A stretch of 64,000 nucleotides of DNA from an uncultured Bacteroidota bacterium (GTDB lineage Bacteria; Bacteroidota; Bacteroidia; Flavobacteriales; Flavobacteriaceae). Position 1 is the stretch's first letter. Each line of letters starts with the position of its first letter. Location: NCBI GenBank assembly GCA_902595825.1, contig CACJRP010000002.1, forward strand, positions 1-64,000, given 5' to 3'. A model generated the notes under the pieces. The model saw nothing but the letters and a program-made list of their open reading frames with translations, did no database searches and was not told where the DNA came from. Of the stretch, positions 51,890-59,993 are shown one piece after another. A program made the position numbers and the translations under genes.

Positions 51890-52462
51890 TTATAAGAACT
51901 TCATGCTGTAATCAACCTTAATTTTTCCTTTTGAGATTTCTGCCAGTTTCCTTTTGATTGTTTTCTTTTTTAAATAAGATAATTTATCAGTAAAAAGGAT
52001 CCCCTCAATGTGATCATACTCATGTTGTATAACCCTGGCCACGATACCAGAAAAAGACTCTTTTATAAATTTACCATTCAAATCTTGAAATTTAATAGTT
52101 ATAGATTTTTTTCTTTTTACTTCCTCTCTTATGCCAGGTATACTTAAGCAACCTTCATTGAAAAAACATTCCTTACCAGTCTCTTCAATAATTTCAGGAT
52201 TAATAAAAACCTTTTTAAATCCTCTTAAAAAGTTCCTTTCTTCTATTAATAAATCTTCATTATCTGAAAAAGGATACGTATCAACAATGAATAGTCTTAT
52301 TGATTCACCTATTTGAGGTGCAGCAAGACCAACCCCTTGCGCCGCATACATCGTGTCCCACATATTTTTTATCAAAGTTTCTAAATTTGTTGTTTTTACA
52401 GAAATTGGTAGGGCTTTCTTTTTTAAAACTGAATTTCCATAAGAAAGAATTGGTAAAATCAT
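51890..52462 (-). CDS. def: Peptide deformylase
   Basis: 190 residues from ATG 52462; a longer frame runs 18 codons upstream into ruvX but the family start ILPILSYGNSVL fits this ATG. The three PDF motifs are intact: GVGLAAPQIG (about residues 45-54), ECFFNEGCLSIPG (EGCLS metal Cys) and VIQHEYDHIEGILF (HExxH). It removes formyl from nascent proteins, Fe/Zn dependent. 11 nt before mazG; 5 nt after ruvX. Confidence 0.96.
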   Translation of the reverse strand: MILPILSYGNSVLKKKALPISVKTTNLETLIKNMWDTMYAAQGVGLAAPQIGESIRLFIVDTYPFSDNEDLLIEERNFLRGFKKVFINPEIIEETGKECFFNEGCLSIPGIREEVKRKKSITIKFQDLNGKFIKESFSGIVARVIQHEYDHIEGILFTDKLSYLKKKTIKRKLAEISKGKIKVDYSMKFL

Positions 52463-52466
52463 AGGT

Positions 52467-52886
52467 TTAATTATTGTTTTGTGTAGATAAATAAGATTGT
52501 AATAAAATTGTTGCACTTACCTTGTCAACTAAAAGTTTATCTTGTCTTTTTCTTTTGCCAACACCAGATTCAAGAATTGCATTAGAGGCAATCTTAGAAG
52601 TAAATCTTTCATCATGTCTCACAATTGGGATTTTTGGTAAAGATAAATTCAATTTTTTTATAAAGTCTTTAATTTTTGTCTCTACTTGACTTTCAATGTT
52701 ATTGTATTTTTTAGGATATCCAATAATGATTTTTTCAATAAAGTTTTTTTCACAATATTTAATCAAATATGGAATTACTTCTATTGTTGACAGGGCTGTA
52801 AGGCCAGAAGCGATCATTTTATTTATATCAGTAACTGCTAGACCAGTTCTTTTCTCACCAAAATCTAACGCTAAAAAAATTCCCAT
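52467..52886 (-). CDS. ruvX: Holliday junction resolvase RuvX / YqgF-type pre-16S rRNA nuclease
   Basis: 139 residues from ATG 52886. RNase H-like motifs: IFLALDFGEKRTGLAVTD (first acidic residue), ALSTIEVIPYLIKYC, KIIIGYPKKYNNIESQ, IVRHDERFTSKIA with DERxT, and SATILLQSYL at the end. YqgF proteins mature 16S rRNA and may resolve junctions. An ORF extension to a TTG at 52892 must be wrong because that TTG is inside the -7 box. The transcript appears leaderless. Confidence 0.93.
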   Translation of the reverse strand: MGIFLALDFGEKRTGLAVTDINKMIASGLTALSTIEVIPYLIKYCEKNFIEKIIIGYPKKYNNIESQVETKIKDFIKKLNLSLPKIPIVRHDERFTSKIASNAILESGVGKRKRQDKLLVDKVSATILLQSYLSTQNNN

Positions 52887-52889
52887 CCA

Positions 52890-52897
52890 CAAATATA
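52890..52897 (-). promoter_or_regulatory. -7 box of the ruvX-def-mazG operon, leaderless geometry
   Basis: TATATTTG on the minus strand (52897 to 52890); only TGG separates it from ATG 52886. Predicted transcription start falls at the first base of the ATG or next to it. Confidence 0.55.
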
Positions 52898-52949
52898 TTC
52901 ATCATAATCTTGAAATAAAAAACTTATGTTCAAAGTAATTTAGATAGTG

Positions 52950-52957
52950 TAAATTTG
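52950..52957 (+). promoter_or_regulatory. -7 box of the dapD-tsaC-cca-ctaA operon
   Basis: TAAATTTG, 11 nt before the dapD ATG at 52969, so the leader would be about 7-8 nt. It shares the 82-bp divergent intergenic region with the ruvX box. The -33 element is weak. Confidence 0.5.
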
Positions 52958-52968
52958 TAAAAAAAATT

Positions 52969-53775
52969 ATGGAATCAATTATTGAAAATGCATGGACTAA
53001 TCGGGCACTTTTAAAAGAAAAAGAGACACAAGAAAAAATTCGAAAAGTGATTGAAAGTCTAGACAAAGGAAAAGTAAGAGTTGCTGAGAAAAAAGGTGAC
53101 AAATGGATAACACACGAATGGCTAAAAAAATCTGTTATCCTTTATTTTGCTATCCAAAAAATGGAGACAACTAAAGCTGGGCCTCTAGAATTTCACGATA
53201 AAATAGATTTAAAAAATAATTATTCGAAAAGAAATATTAGAGTGGTTCCCCATGCAGTTGCAAGATATGGATCATATATTTCAAAGGGGGTTATTTTAAT
53301 GCCTAGTTTTGTGAACATAGGTGCATATGTTGATGAAGGGACTATGGTAGATACTTGGGCAACAGTTGGAAGCTGTGCTCAGATAGGAAAAAATGTCCAT
53401 TTAAGCGGCGGAGTTGGAATAGGCGGAGTTCTTGAGCCTTTGCAAGCATCTCCCGTTATAATAGAGGATAATGTTTTCATTGGGTCAAGATGCATTGTGG
53501 TCGAAGGTGTACATGTTAAAAAAGAAGCCGTTTTGGGGGCTAATGTGGTTCTCACAAAATCAACAAAAATTTTTGATGTTTCAAAAAAAGAGGCCTTTGA
53601 AATAAAGGGTTTTATTCCAGAAAGATCGGTTGTTATTCCTGGGAGCTATAAAAAAGAATTTAATGCTGGAGAATTTAATGTTCCCTGCGCACTAATAATC
53701 GGAGAAAGAAAAGAAAGTACTGATAAAAAAACTTCTCTAAATGATGTGCTCAGAGAGCACGGGGTTTCGGTGTAA
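52969..53775 (+). CDS. dapD: 2,3,4,5-tetrahydropyridine-2,6-dicarboxylate N-succinyltransferase
   Basis: 268 residues. The helical N-terminal domain (ESIIENAWTNRALLKEKE, GKVRVAEKKGDKWITHEWLKKSVILYF) is followed by a left-handed beta-helix of hexapeptide repeats: RVVPHAVARYGSYISKGVILMPSFVNIGAYVDEGTMVDTWATVGSCAQIG, VHLSGGVGIGGVLEPLQASPVIIEDNVFIGSRCIVVEGV. These are the diagnostic DapD blocks. Catalyses succinyl transfer in diaminopimelate synthesis, downstream of DapB at 22499. First gene of a four-gene operon. Confidence 0.97.
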   Translation: MESIIENAWTNRALLKEKETQEKIRKVIESLDKGKVRVAEKKGDKWITHEWLKKSVILYFAIQKMETTKAGPLEFHDKIDLKNNYSKRNIRVVPHAVARYGSYISKGVILMPSFVNIGAYVDEGTMVDTWATVGSCAQIGKNVHLSGGVGIGGVLEPLQASPVIIEDNVFIGSRCIVVEGVHVKKEAVLGANVVLTKSTKIFDVSKKEAFEIKGFIPERSVVIPGSYKKEFNAGEFNVPCALIIGERKESTDKKTSLNDVLREHGVSV

Positions 53776-53781
53776 TCTCAA

Positions 53782-54342
53782 ATGAAAGATAAAATAATTA
53801 AAGCTAAAGAAGTTATATTAAACGGAGGTGTTATATTATATCCAACCGACACTATTTGGGGTATTGGTTGCAGTGCAATAATTGAATCAGCAATAAAGAA
53901 AATATTTAGAATTAAGAGGAGGGATAATAGTAAACTTTTAATAAGTTTAGTATCTAGCATAGAAATGCTTGAAAGATACGTGAAAAACGTTCCTGAATAT
54001 GTTTTAGAATATTTATATGATGAGTCACCCACAACAATTATTTATCCAAAAGTCAGAGGTTTGAATCATACTTTGTATGGAAAAAATGGGTCAATTGCTA
54101 TAAGGTTAGTTAAAGACAATTTTTGTAAAGCATTAATTGAAGAAATAAATAGTCCTTTAATTTCTACCTCTGCCAACATAAGTGGAAATCCTTTTCCAAA
54201 AAAATTCAAGGAAATTGACAAAAAGATTATTAATCAAGTAGATTATGTTGTTAATCTTAATGATAGTAATTTAATAAACTCAAAACCTTCTAGAATTATT
54301 AAAGTTTCATTAAATGGCCAAATTGAGGTAATAAGAGAATGA
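53782..54342 (+). CDS. tsaC: L-threonylcarbamoyladenylate synthase (Sua5/YciO/YrdC)
   Basis: 186 residues, a single YrdC domain: VILNGGVILYPTDTIWGIGCSAI near the start, IFRIKRRDNSKLLISLV (KxR and K), PTTIIYPKVRG, GSIAIRLVKDNFCKALIEEINSPLISTSANISG (R and SxSANxSG). No C-terminal Sua5 extension, so the short TsaC type. It makes threonylcarbamoyl-AMP for the t6A modification of ANN-decoding tRNAs; YciO is the main alternative. 6 nt after dapD, ATGA overlap with cca. Confidence 0.9.
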   Translation: MKDKIIKAKEVILNGGVILYPTDTIWGIGCSAIIESAIKKIFRIKRRDNSKLLISLVSSIEMLERYVKNVPEYVLEYLYDESPTTIIYPKVRGLNHTLYGKNGSIAIRLVKDNFCKALIEEINSPLISTSANISGNPFPKKFKEIDKKIINQVDYVVNLNDSNLINSKPSRIIKVSLNGQIEVIRE

Positions 54343-55790
54343 TTAACGTAAATAAAAAAATTCGAAGATTAGTTAAGCAAAGGGTTGTCGATATTGTTCA
54401 CAAAAGTAGTATTTCAATATCTCAAGAAACATATCTTGTAGGTGGAGCTGTAAGAGATTATCTAATTGATAGAAAAAGAGAAAATTCTGATTTAGACTTT
54501 GTTACATTAGGGTGTGAAATGACTTTGGCTAATGAAATAAAAAATAAAATAAGTAAAAACTTAAAAATAAGCAGGTTTAAGAACTTTGGTACTGCACATA
54601 TTAATTTTAACGAGATTAATATTGAAATTGTCAAAGCTCGTAAAGAATCCTATTATTTGTCAAGTAGAAATCCAGATGTTGAGCCAGGAACTCTTTTTGA
54701 TGACTTAAAAAGAAGAGATTTTACGATTAATGCAATAGCCGTTAGTTTAAATGAAAAAAATTTTGGTGATCTAGTCGATCCTTTTAACGGATTGAATGAT
54801 TTAGAAAATAAAATAATAAAAACCCCTACGAATCCAGAAATAACATTATCAGATGATCCACTAAGAATTCTTAGAGGGGTGAGATTTAGCTCTGAATTAA
54901 ATTTTGAGATTGATAATTCCTTATTAAACGCAATGATAAAAAATTGTGATAGGATTAAAATAATTTCAAAAGAAAGAATTGTAGATGAAATCAATAAAAT
55001 TCTAAATACTGATATACCCTCTAACGGATTTAAAATATTAGACAAGATTGGCCTAATTGAAATATTACTTCCTTCTTTAAATAAACTAAAGGGAATTGAA
55101 GAGATTGAGGGAGTTACGCACAAAGACAATTTCTATCACACTCTCCAAGTAGTGGATAATATATCTCAGGTAACGAATAAAATTTGGTTAAGGTGGGCGG
55201 CGCTTTTACATGATATTGGTAAACCAGACTCCAAAAGATTTGATAAAAAAATTGGTTGGACTTTTCATGGTCACGAGTACATAGGTTCAAAAATGATTTT
55301 GGAAATTTTTAAAAATTTAAAAATGCCGTTGAATAATTCATTAAAATATGTCCAAAAGATTGTTTTGCTAAGTTCCAGGCCAATAATTTTATCTGAAAAT
55401 ATTGTCACGGATAGTGCAGTTAGAAGACTAATTTATGATGCTGGAGAAGACATTGAAGATTTACTGTTGTTGTGTGAAGCAGATATAACAACCAAAAACA
55501 AAAAAAGACATGAAAAATATTTAAATAATTTTAAAATTGTAAGACAAAAAATCAAAATAGTTGAGGAAAGAGATAAAATTAGAAATTTTCAACCTCCTAT
55601 ATCTGGAAAATTTATTATGAGTGTATTTAATCTAAAGCCCTCTAAAGAAGTTGGGATTTTAAAAGAAAAAATTAAAGATGCAATTCTTGATGGAAAAATT
55701 CCTAATGAATACAAATCTGCTTTTGAACTTTTGCTTAAAGAGGGGGCAAAAATGGGATTAAAACGAAAAATTAATGAAGAAAAGGTTTAA
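54339..55790 (+). CDS. CCA tRNA nucleotidyltransferase / poly(A) polymerase family with HD domain
   Basis: 483 residues. Class II nucleotidyltransferase head: TYLVGGAVRDYLIDRKRENSDLDFVTLG (GGxVRD and DxD), FGTAHINFNEINIEIVKARKESY, RRDFTINAIAVSLN, LDDPLRILRGVRFSSEL (RRDxxxN and DxxRxLR). HD phosphohydrolase domain about residues 265-370: THKDNFYHTLQVVDNIS, WAALLHDIGKPDSKRF, FHGHEYIGSKMI. It adds or repairs the tRNA 3' CCA; both tRNA genes in the window lack an encoded CCA. The stop is 17 bp inside the next gene. Confidence 0.94.
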   Translation: MINVNKKIRRLVKQRVVDIVHKSSISISQETYLVGGAVRDYLIDRKRENSDLDFVTLGCEMTLANEIKNKISKNLKISRFKNFGTAHINFNEINIEIVKARKESYYLSSRNPDVEPGTLFDDLKRRDFTINAIAVSLNEKNFGDLVDPFNGLNDLENKIIKTPTNPEITLSDDPLRILRGVRFSSELNFEIDNSLLNAMIKNCDRIKIISKERIVDEINKILNTDIPSNGFKILDKIGLIEILLPSLNKLKGIEEIEGVTHKDNFYHTLQVVDNISQVTNKIWLRWAALLHDIGKPDSKRFDKKIGWTFHGHEYIGSKMILEIFKNLKMPLNNSLKYVQKIVLLSSRPIILSENIVTDSAVRRLIYDAGEDIEDLLLLCEADITTKNKKRHEKYLNNFKIVRQKIKIVEERDKIRNFQPPISGKFIMSVFNLKPSKEVGILKEKIKDAILDGKIPNEYKSAFELLLKEGAKMGLKRKINEEKV

Positions 55791-56802
55791 TTTTTGGACT
55801 AAGACGTCCATTTTAATTGTTTACTTAGTTATTGCAACTGGTGGGGTTGTTAGAATGACAGGAAGTGGTATGGGTTGTCCTGATTGGCCCAAATGCTTTG
55901 GATATTATATACCTCCAATGAACGTTGCTGAATTGACTTGGGTGTCAGAAAAGATATTTGAAAAAGGACAAATGATTATATATAATGATGAGCTTAAAAT
56001 GTCGAATAAAGACTTTATAAGTGGATCAGATTTTAATCCTAAAAACTGGCAAGATTACACAAAACACGACTATTCAGTATTTAACCCACTTCACACATGG
56101 GTTGAATTTATAAACAGATTAATTGGAGTAGTTTGTGGTATATCCGTTCTTATCTTGGGATTTTATTCTATACAATTCTATAAAAATAAACCCATCATAA
56201 CCCTTTTGAGTCTATTGACAATAATAGCAGTTGGATTCCAAGCATGGTTGGGTAAAATTGTGGTAGACTCCAATTTAAGTCCTTATAGTATTACCATACA
56301 CATGCTTATGGCACTTTTAATAATTTCAATTTTAATTTTTATACACTTCCAAAATGGTAATTATAAAAAAAATAGCGTTAAAAATGTAGCATTACAAAAT
56401 ATTGTTTTACTATCACTTATTTTCACAATAATTCAAATTGTAATTGGAACACAAGTAAGAGAATTTATTGATGAACAAATAATAGTGATAGGAGAAACAA
56501 AGAAAAATTTATGGTTACTTGTCCTTCCTTCAATTTTTTTAACACATAGGAGTTTTTCACTTTTAATTTTAACAGTCAATTTTTTTGTCATTTATTTGTC
56601 TAGAAAGATAAACTTGAATTCAAAGATTATTTTTTGGATTATAGGAATTATTGCGATTGAGATTATTTTGGGCGTTGCAATGTATTATTTGCACTTTCCG
56701 TTTAGTTCTCAGCCACTCCATCTATTATTGGCAGCAATACTTTTTGGAGTACAATTTTTTTTCTACGTATCTATCAGGAATATAAATAAAATAAATAAAT
56801 AG
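55774..56802 (+). CDS. ctaA: COX15/CtaA-family haem A synthase
   Basis: 342 residues, ATG within the 3' end of the cca gene. Eight membrane segments. Signature blocks: YLVIATGGVVRMTGSGMGCPDWPKCFG (first segment and conserved Cys), FNPLHTWVEFINRLIGVVCGI (haem-ligand His), LSPYSITIHMLMALLII (His), THRSFSLLILTVN (His) and SSQPLHLLLAAILFGVQF (His). It converts haem O to haem A for the terminal oxidase. A lumenal insertion about residues 45-95 is longer than in Bacillus, typical of COX15-like members. Confidence 0.94.
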   Translation: MKKRFNFWTKTSILIVYLVIATGGVVRMTGSGMGCPDWPKCFGYYIPPMNVAELTWVSEKIFEKGQMIIYNDELKMSNKDFISGSDFNPKNWQDYTKHDYSVFNPLHTWVEFINRLIGVVCGISVLILGFYSIQFYKNKPIITLLSLLTIIAVGFQAWLGKIVVDSNLSPYSITIHMLMALLIISILIFIHFQNGNYKKNSVKNVALQNIVLLSLIFTIIQIVIGTQVREFIDEQIIVIGETKKNLWLLVLPSIFLTHRSFSLLILTVNFFVIYLSRKINLNSKIIFWIIGIIAIEIILGVAMYYLHFPFSSQPLHLLLAAILFGVQFFFYVSIRNINKINK

Positions 56803-56855
56803 TTATTTGAGATTGGATCAAGTTTAAAAAAGATTAGAAATGAGACTTTAACGAG

Positions 56856-58019
56856 TCAAAAATTACTTTTATTTATTAGGTTAGACATATTCAAGTTTTC
56901 ATAATTATTTCTAACATATGAAAATGAAGCTGACATAACATCACCCATACTTTTAACTTTTTTAAAAGCCATATCTTTTGTGAATTTATATATCTCCAAA
57001 GATAAATTTTTAAGATATTCTGGTTTTGATAAAGTGTCATTTGTCATAATTTCAACTAGAGTTTCCAGTCTAGAACCAGAACTAATTATTCTTTTTGCAA
57101 CTATTGATCTTTCCTCAATTTTATACTGAATTACTGAGTCGTGATTTAATCTATTTTTTACAAGCTTAATTATGGGAAAATTTTCTTTAAAAAACTGAGG
57201 TCTGTAAACTTTAAAACTTCCTTCATAACACTGTTGATCAAAGTCAATTGCTCTTATTTTATATACTACCTGATCAAAATCATGGATTGGTACCACAACG
57301 TAGTTGTATGATCTCATATCTCCCAATAATCTTATCATACATCTTTCATTAAATTTGACATATTCCTTGGCGATTTGTGCTTGCTGACTAATTGAACACT
57401 TTTTTAATAAATTGTCTATAAAAAAATCACCTGGAATACCCGAAATATGTTCTTCAATCAAAGTTTTATCATTAACTAAAAAATTTAAATTATATGGGGA
57501 TAACATATGCTCAAACTCCAATCCATAAACCCTTGAAGCGTCAGTACATTTAATATAAAAATATGTAAAATTATCATTTAGGATGTTTCTGACTTTTATT
57601 CTAAATGGCTTAGAATTTCCAAATGTACAGTAATCAATGGCATCAATGCTTAGGTAGGGTAAAGATGACTCATTACCATCTGAGTGAAGAAGAGTGTATA
57701 CTTTTTTTAAGTTGTGATCTATATCTCTTCTTTCGGTATCACTATAATATACCCTAACCCACAATGTATCTTTATCATTTTCATCATATACTGCGACTGA
57801 GCCAGCAAATCTTAGGAGGTCTTGATATGAAATTGGAGTATAAACCCACCTATTATACTTTTTAAGATAAATACTTAAATTTTCTATAATAGGAAAAAAA
57901 GGTTTTTTTTTTGAAATAAGTTTCTCTTCCATATAACTTTCAAATTTAGCTTTCTTTTCAAAAGAAAACGAGCAATTATAAGTCAAATATTCAATAATTT
58001 TGTCCCAAATGAAATTCAA
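56856..58019 (-). CDS. Uncharacterised protein with kinase-like motif order, divergent from uvrB
   Basis: Up to 387 residues (TTG 58019). That TTG overlaps a near-consensus -7 box and the uvrB start, so TTG at 57986 or ATG at 57932 may be the real start. I do not recognise a named family. Motif order fits a distant protein-kinase/APH-like fold: FTYFYIKCTD (candidate ATP Lys157), YGLEFEHM (acidic helix, ~166-172), TLIEEHISGIPGDFF (hinge-like, 186-200), IRLLGDMRSYNYVVV (catalytic-loop-like GDxRxxN, 229-243) and YKIRAIDFDQ (metal-binding IDFD-like, 253-262). No signal peptide or membrane segment. The fold assignment is inference from motif spacing only; a conserved non-kinase protein is possible. 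Confidence 0.75.
   Translation of the reverse strand: MNFIWDKIIEYLTYNCSFSFEKKAKFESYMEEKLISKKKPFFPIIENLSIYLKKYNRWVYTPISYQDLLRFAGSVAVYDENDKDTLWVRVYYSDTERRDIDHNLKKVYTLLHSDGNESSLPYLSIDAIDYCTFGNSKPFRIKVRNILNDNFTYFYIKCTDASRVYGLEFEHMLSPYNLNFLVNDKTLIEEHISGIPGDFFIDNLLKKCSISQQAQIAKEYVKFNERCMIRLLGDMRSYNYVVVPIHDFDQVVYKIRAIDFDQQCYEGSFKVYRPQFFKENFPIIKLVKNRLNHDSVIQYKIEERSIVAKRIISSGSRLETLVEIMTNDTLSKPEYLKNLSLEIYKFTKDMAFKKVKSMGDVMSASFSYVRNNYENLNMSNLINKSNF
57995..58002 (+). promoter_or_regulatory. -7 box of the uvrB promoter
   Basis: TAATTTTG matches TAnnTTTG, 6 nt before the uvrB ATG at 58009; it lies inside the 5' coding part of the opposite-strand gene if that gene starts at 58019. No -33 TTG at the expected position. 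Confidence 0.5.
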
Positions 58020-59988
58020 AATAAAATCCAGCTTTAAACCAACAGGAGACCAACCTGAAGCTATCGACCAAATCTATGAAGGTTTTAATAACAACTTCAA
58101 TTATCAAACTCTTCAAGGAGTAACCGGCTCTGGAAAAACATTTACAGTTGCAAATGTAGTTGAGAGACTTCAAAAACCAACACTTGTTCTGGCACATAAT
58201 AAAACATTGGCAGCACAACTATACTCTGAATTTAAGTCTTTTTTCCCAGAAAATGCAGTTGAATATTTCGTCTCATACTATGATTATTACCAACCTGAAG
58301 CTTACATCCCAAGTTCTGGACTCTATATTGAGAAAGACTTATCGATTAATGATGAAATAGAAAAATTAAGGCTAAGTACAACATCTTCGCTTCTATCTGG
58401 TAGAAGAGACATAATAGTTGTAGCATCTGTCTCATGTCTTTACGGAATTGGTAATCCAAATGAATTTAAAAATAATATGATACAAATAAGTGAAAAGCAA
58501 CTTATTCCAAAAATGAAACTACTAAGAGATCTGGTCAAAGGTCTTTATTCAAGAACAACCGGTGTATTTTCTAGAGGTAATTTCAGGGTAAAGGGAGACA
58601 TAGTTGATGTTTTTCCTGGTTATTCTGATGTAGCATATAAAATATATTTTTTTGGAGATGAAATTGAAGAAATAGAAGTTTTTAATCCAATTGACAACTC
58701 AAACCTAGGAAAAGTAGAAAATTTAAGAATTTTCCCAGCAAACATATTTGTTACTTCAGAGAATCAGTTGGAAAATGCTATAAAAAATATCCAATTCGAT
58801 TTAAAAGATCAAATAGATTTTTTTAAAGATATGGGGAGAAATTTAGAAGCAAAAAGAATAGAGGAAAGAACTAATTTCGACTTAGAAATGATCAAAGAAC
58901 TTGGATACTGCTCAGGTATAGAAAACTACTCAAGATATCTTGACGGTAGAAGTCCTGGAACACGACCATTTTGTTTATTAGATTATTTCCCCAACGACTA
59001 TATTATGGTGGTTGACGAAAGTCACGTAACAATATCCCAGGTACATGCAATGTATGGTGGGGATAGAAGCAGAAAAGAAAATCTAGTAGAATATGGTTTT
59101 AGACTACCAGCAGCTCTTGACAACAGACCTTTAAAATTTGAGGAATTTGAACAATTGCAAAGTCAGGTTCTTTATGTCAGCGCAACACCCTCTGATTATG
59201 AGTTTAAAAAATCAAATGGTATTTTTATTGAACAAATTATAAGACCGACTGGGTTATTGGATCCAGTTATAGATGTACGAAAAAGTAAAAATCAAATTGA
59301 TGATCTCATTGAAGAGATTCAAAAAAGGATTGAGTCAAAGGAAAGAACACTAGTCACAACATTGACAAAGAGAATGGCAGAAGAACTCTCAAATTATCTG
59401 GCAAAAATTAGAATAAAGTCGCGGTATATTCATAGTGACGTAGAAACGTTGGAGAGAGTTGAAATAATGCAGGGACTAAGAAAGGGTGATTTCGATGTTC
59501 TAATTGGAGTTAATCTTTTAAGAGAAGGATTGGATTTACCAGAGGTTTCCTTAGTGGTAATATTGGATGCAGACAAAGAAGGCTTTTTAAGGTCGAATCG
59601 TTCTTTAACTCAAACAATAGGAAGAGCAGCCAGAAATGTTAATGGTAAATCTATTCTTTACGCAGATAAAATTACAGATTCAATGAAAAAAACAATTGAA
59701 GAAACAAATTACAGAAGAGAAAAGCAGCTAGAGTACAATAGGATTAATAATATAGTTCCAAGACAAATAGAAAAAACTTTAGATAACGCTCTTGCAAAAA
59801 AAGTTGATTCAGAAATCGAAAAAAAAATAAAAATTGATGAAGAATCGATATATCTTTTACCTAAAAAAAGGATTGAAGAAAAAATTAGAGAAACCAGAAA
59901 AAAAATGGAAAAAGCTGCCAAAAACCTGGATTTCATGGAAGCAGCTAGGTTAAGGGATGAACTTAATAAACTTAAAAATAATATATAA
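58009..59988 (+). CDS. uvrB: Excinuclease ABC subunit UvrB
   Basis: 659 residues from ATG 58009; an upstream TTG (58000) is inside the -7 box and is rejected. Walker A GVTGSGKTFTV near residue 38, YYDYYQPEAYIP with the Tyr-rich beta-hairpin, VVDESHVTISQVHAMYGGDRSRK (DEAH-like, helicase motif II), YVSATPSDYE, TLVTTLTKRMAEELSNYL, GVNLLREGLDLPEVSLVVILDADKEGFLRS and QTIGRAARN (motif VI). The UVR motif is at the C-terminus (AKNLDFMEAARLRDEL). It is the damage-verifying helicase of nucleotide excision repair. The next gene starts 5 nt downstream. Confidence 0.97.
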   Translation: MKFKIKSSFKPTGDQPEAIDQIYEGFNNNFNYQTLQGVTGSGKTFTVANVVERLQKPTLVLAHNKTLAAQLYSEFKSFFPENAVEYFVSYYDYYQPEAYIPSSGLYIEKDLSINDEIEKLRLSTTSSLLSGRRDIIVVASVSCLYGIGNPNEFKNNMIQISEKQLIPKMKLLRDLVKGLYSRTTGVFSRGNFRVKGDIVDVFPGYSDVAYKIYFFGDEIEEIEVFNPIDNSNLGKVENLRIFPANIFVTSENQLENAIKNIQFDLKDQIDFFKDMGRNLEAKRIEERTNFDLEMIKELGYCSGIENYSRYLDGRSPGTRPFCLLDYFPNDYIMVVDESHVTISQVHAMYGGDRSRKENLVEYGFRLPAALDNRPLKFEEFEQLQSQVLYVSATPSDYEFKKSNGIFIEQIIRPTGLLDPVIDVRKSKNQIDDLIEEIQKRIESKERTLVTTLTKRMAEELSNYLAKIRIKSRYIHSDVETLERVEIMQGLRKGDFDVLIGVNLLREGLDLPEVSLVVILDADKEGFLRSNRSLTQTIGRAARNVNGKSILYADKITDSMKKTIEETNYRREKQLEYNRINNIVPRQIEKTLDNALAKKVDSEIEKKIKIDEESIYLLPKKRIEEKIRETRKKMEKAAKNLDFMEAARLRDELNKLKNNI

Positions 59989-59993
59989 AAGCA

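Noticed and set aside
54653..55129. 158-residue minus-strand ORF inside the CCA transferase gene
   Set aside because: Shadow of a complete enzyme; composition is low-complexity Ser/Ile/Leu with no family match.
58000..58008. TTG start three codons upstream of uvrB
   Set aside because: The TTG is part of the TAATTTTG -7 box, so it is unlikely to be inside the mRNA.
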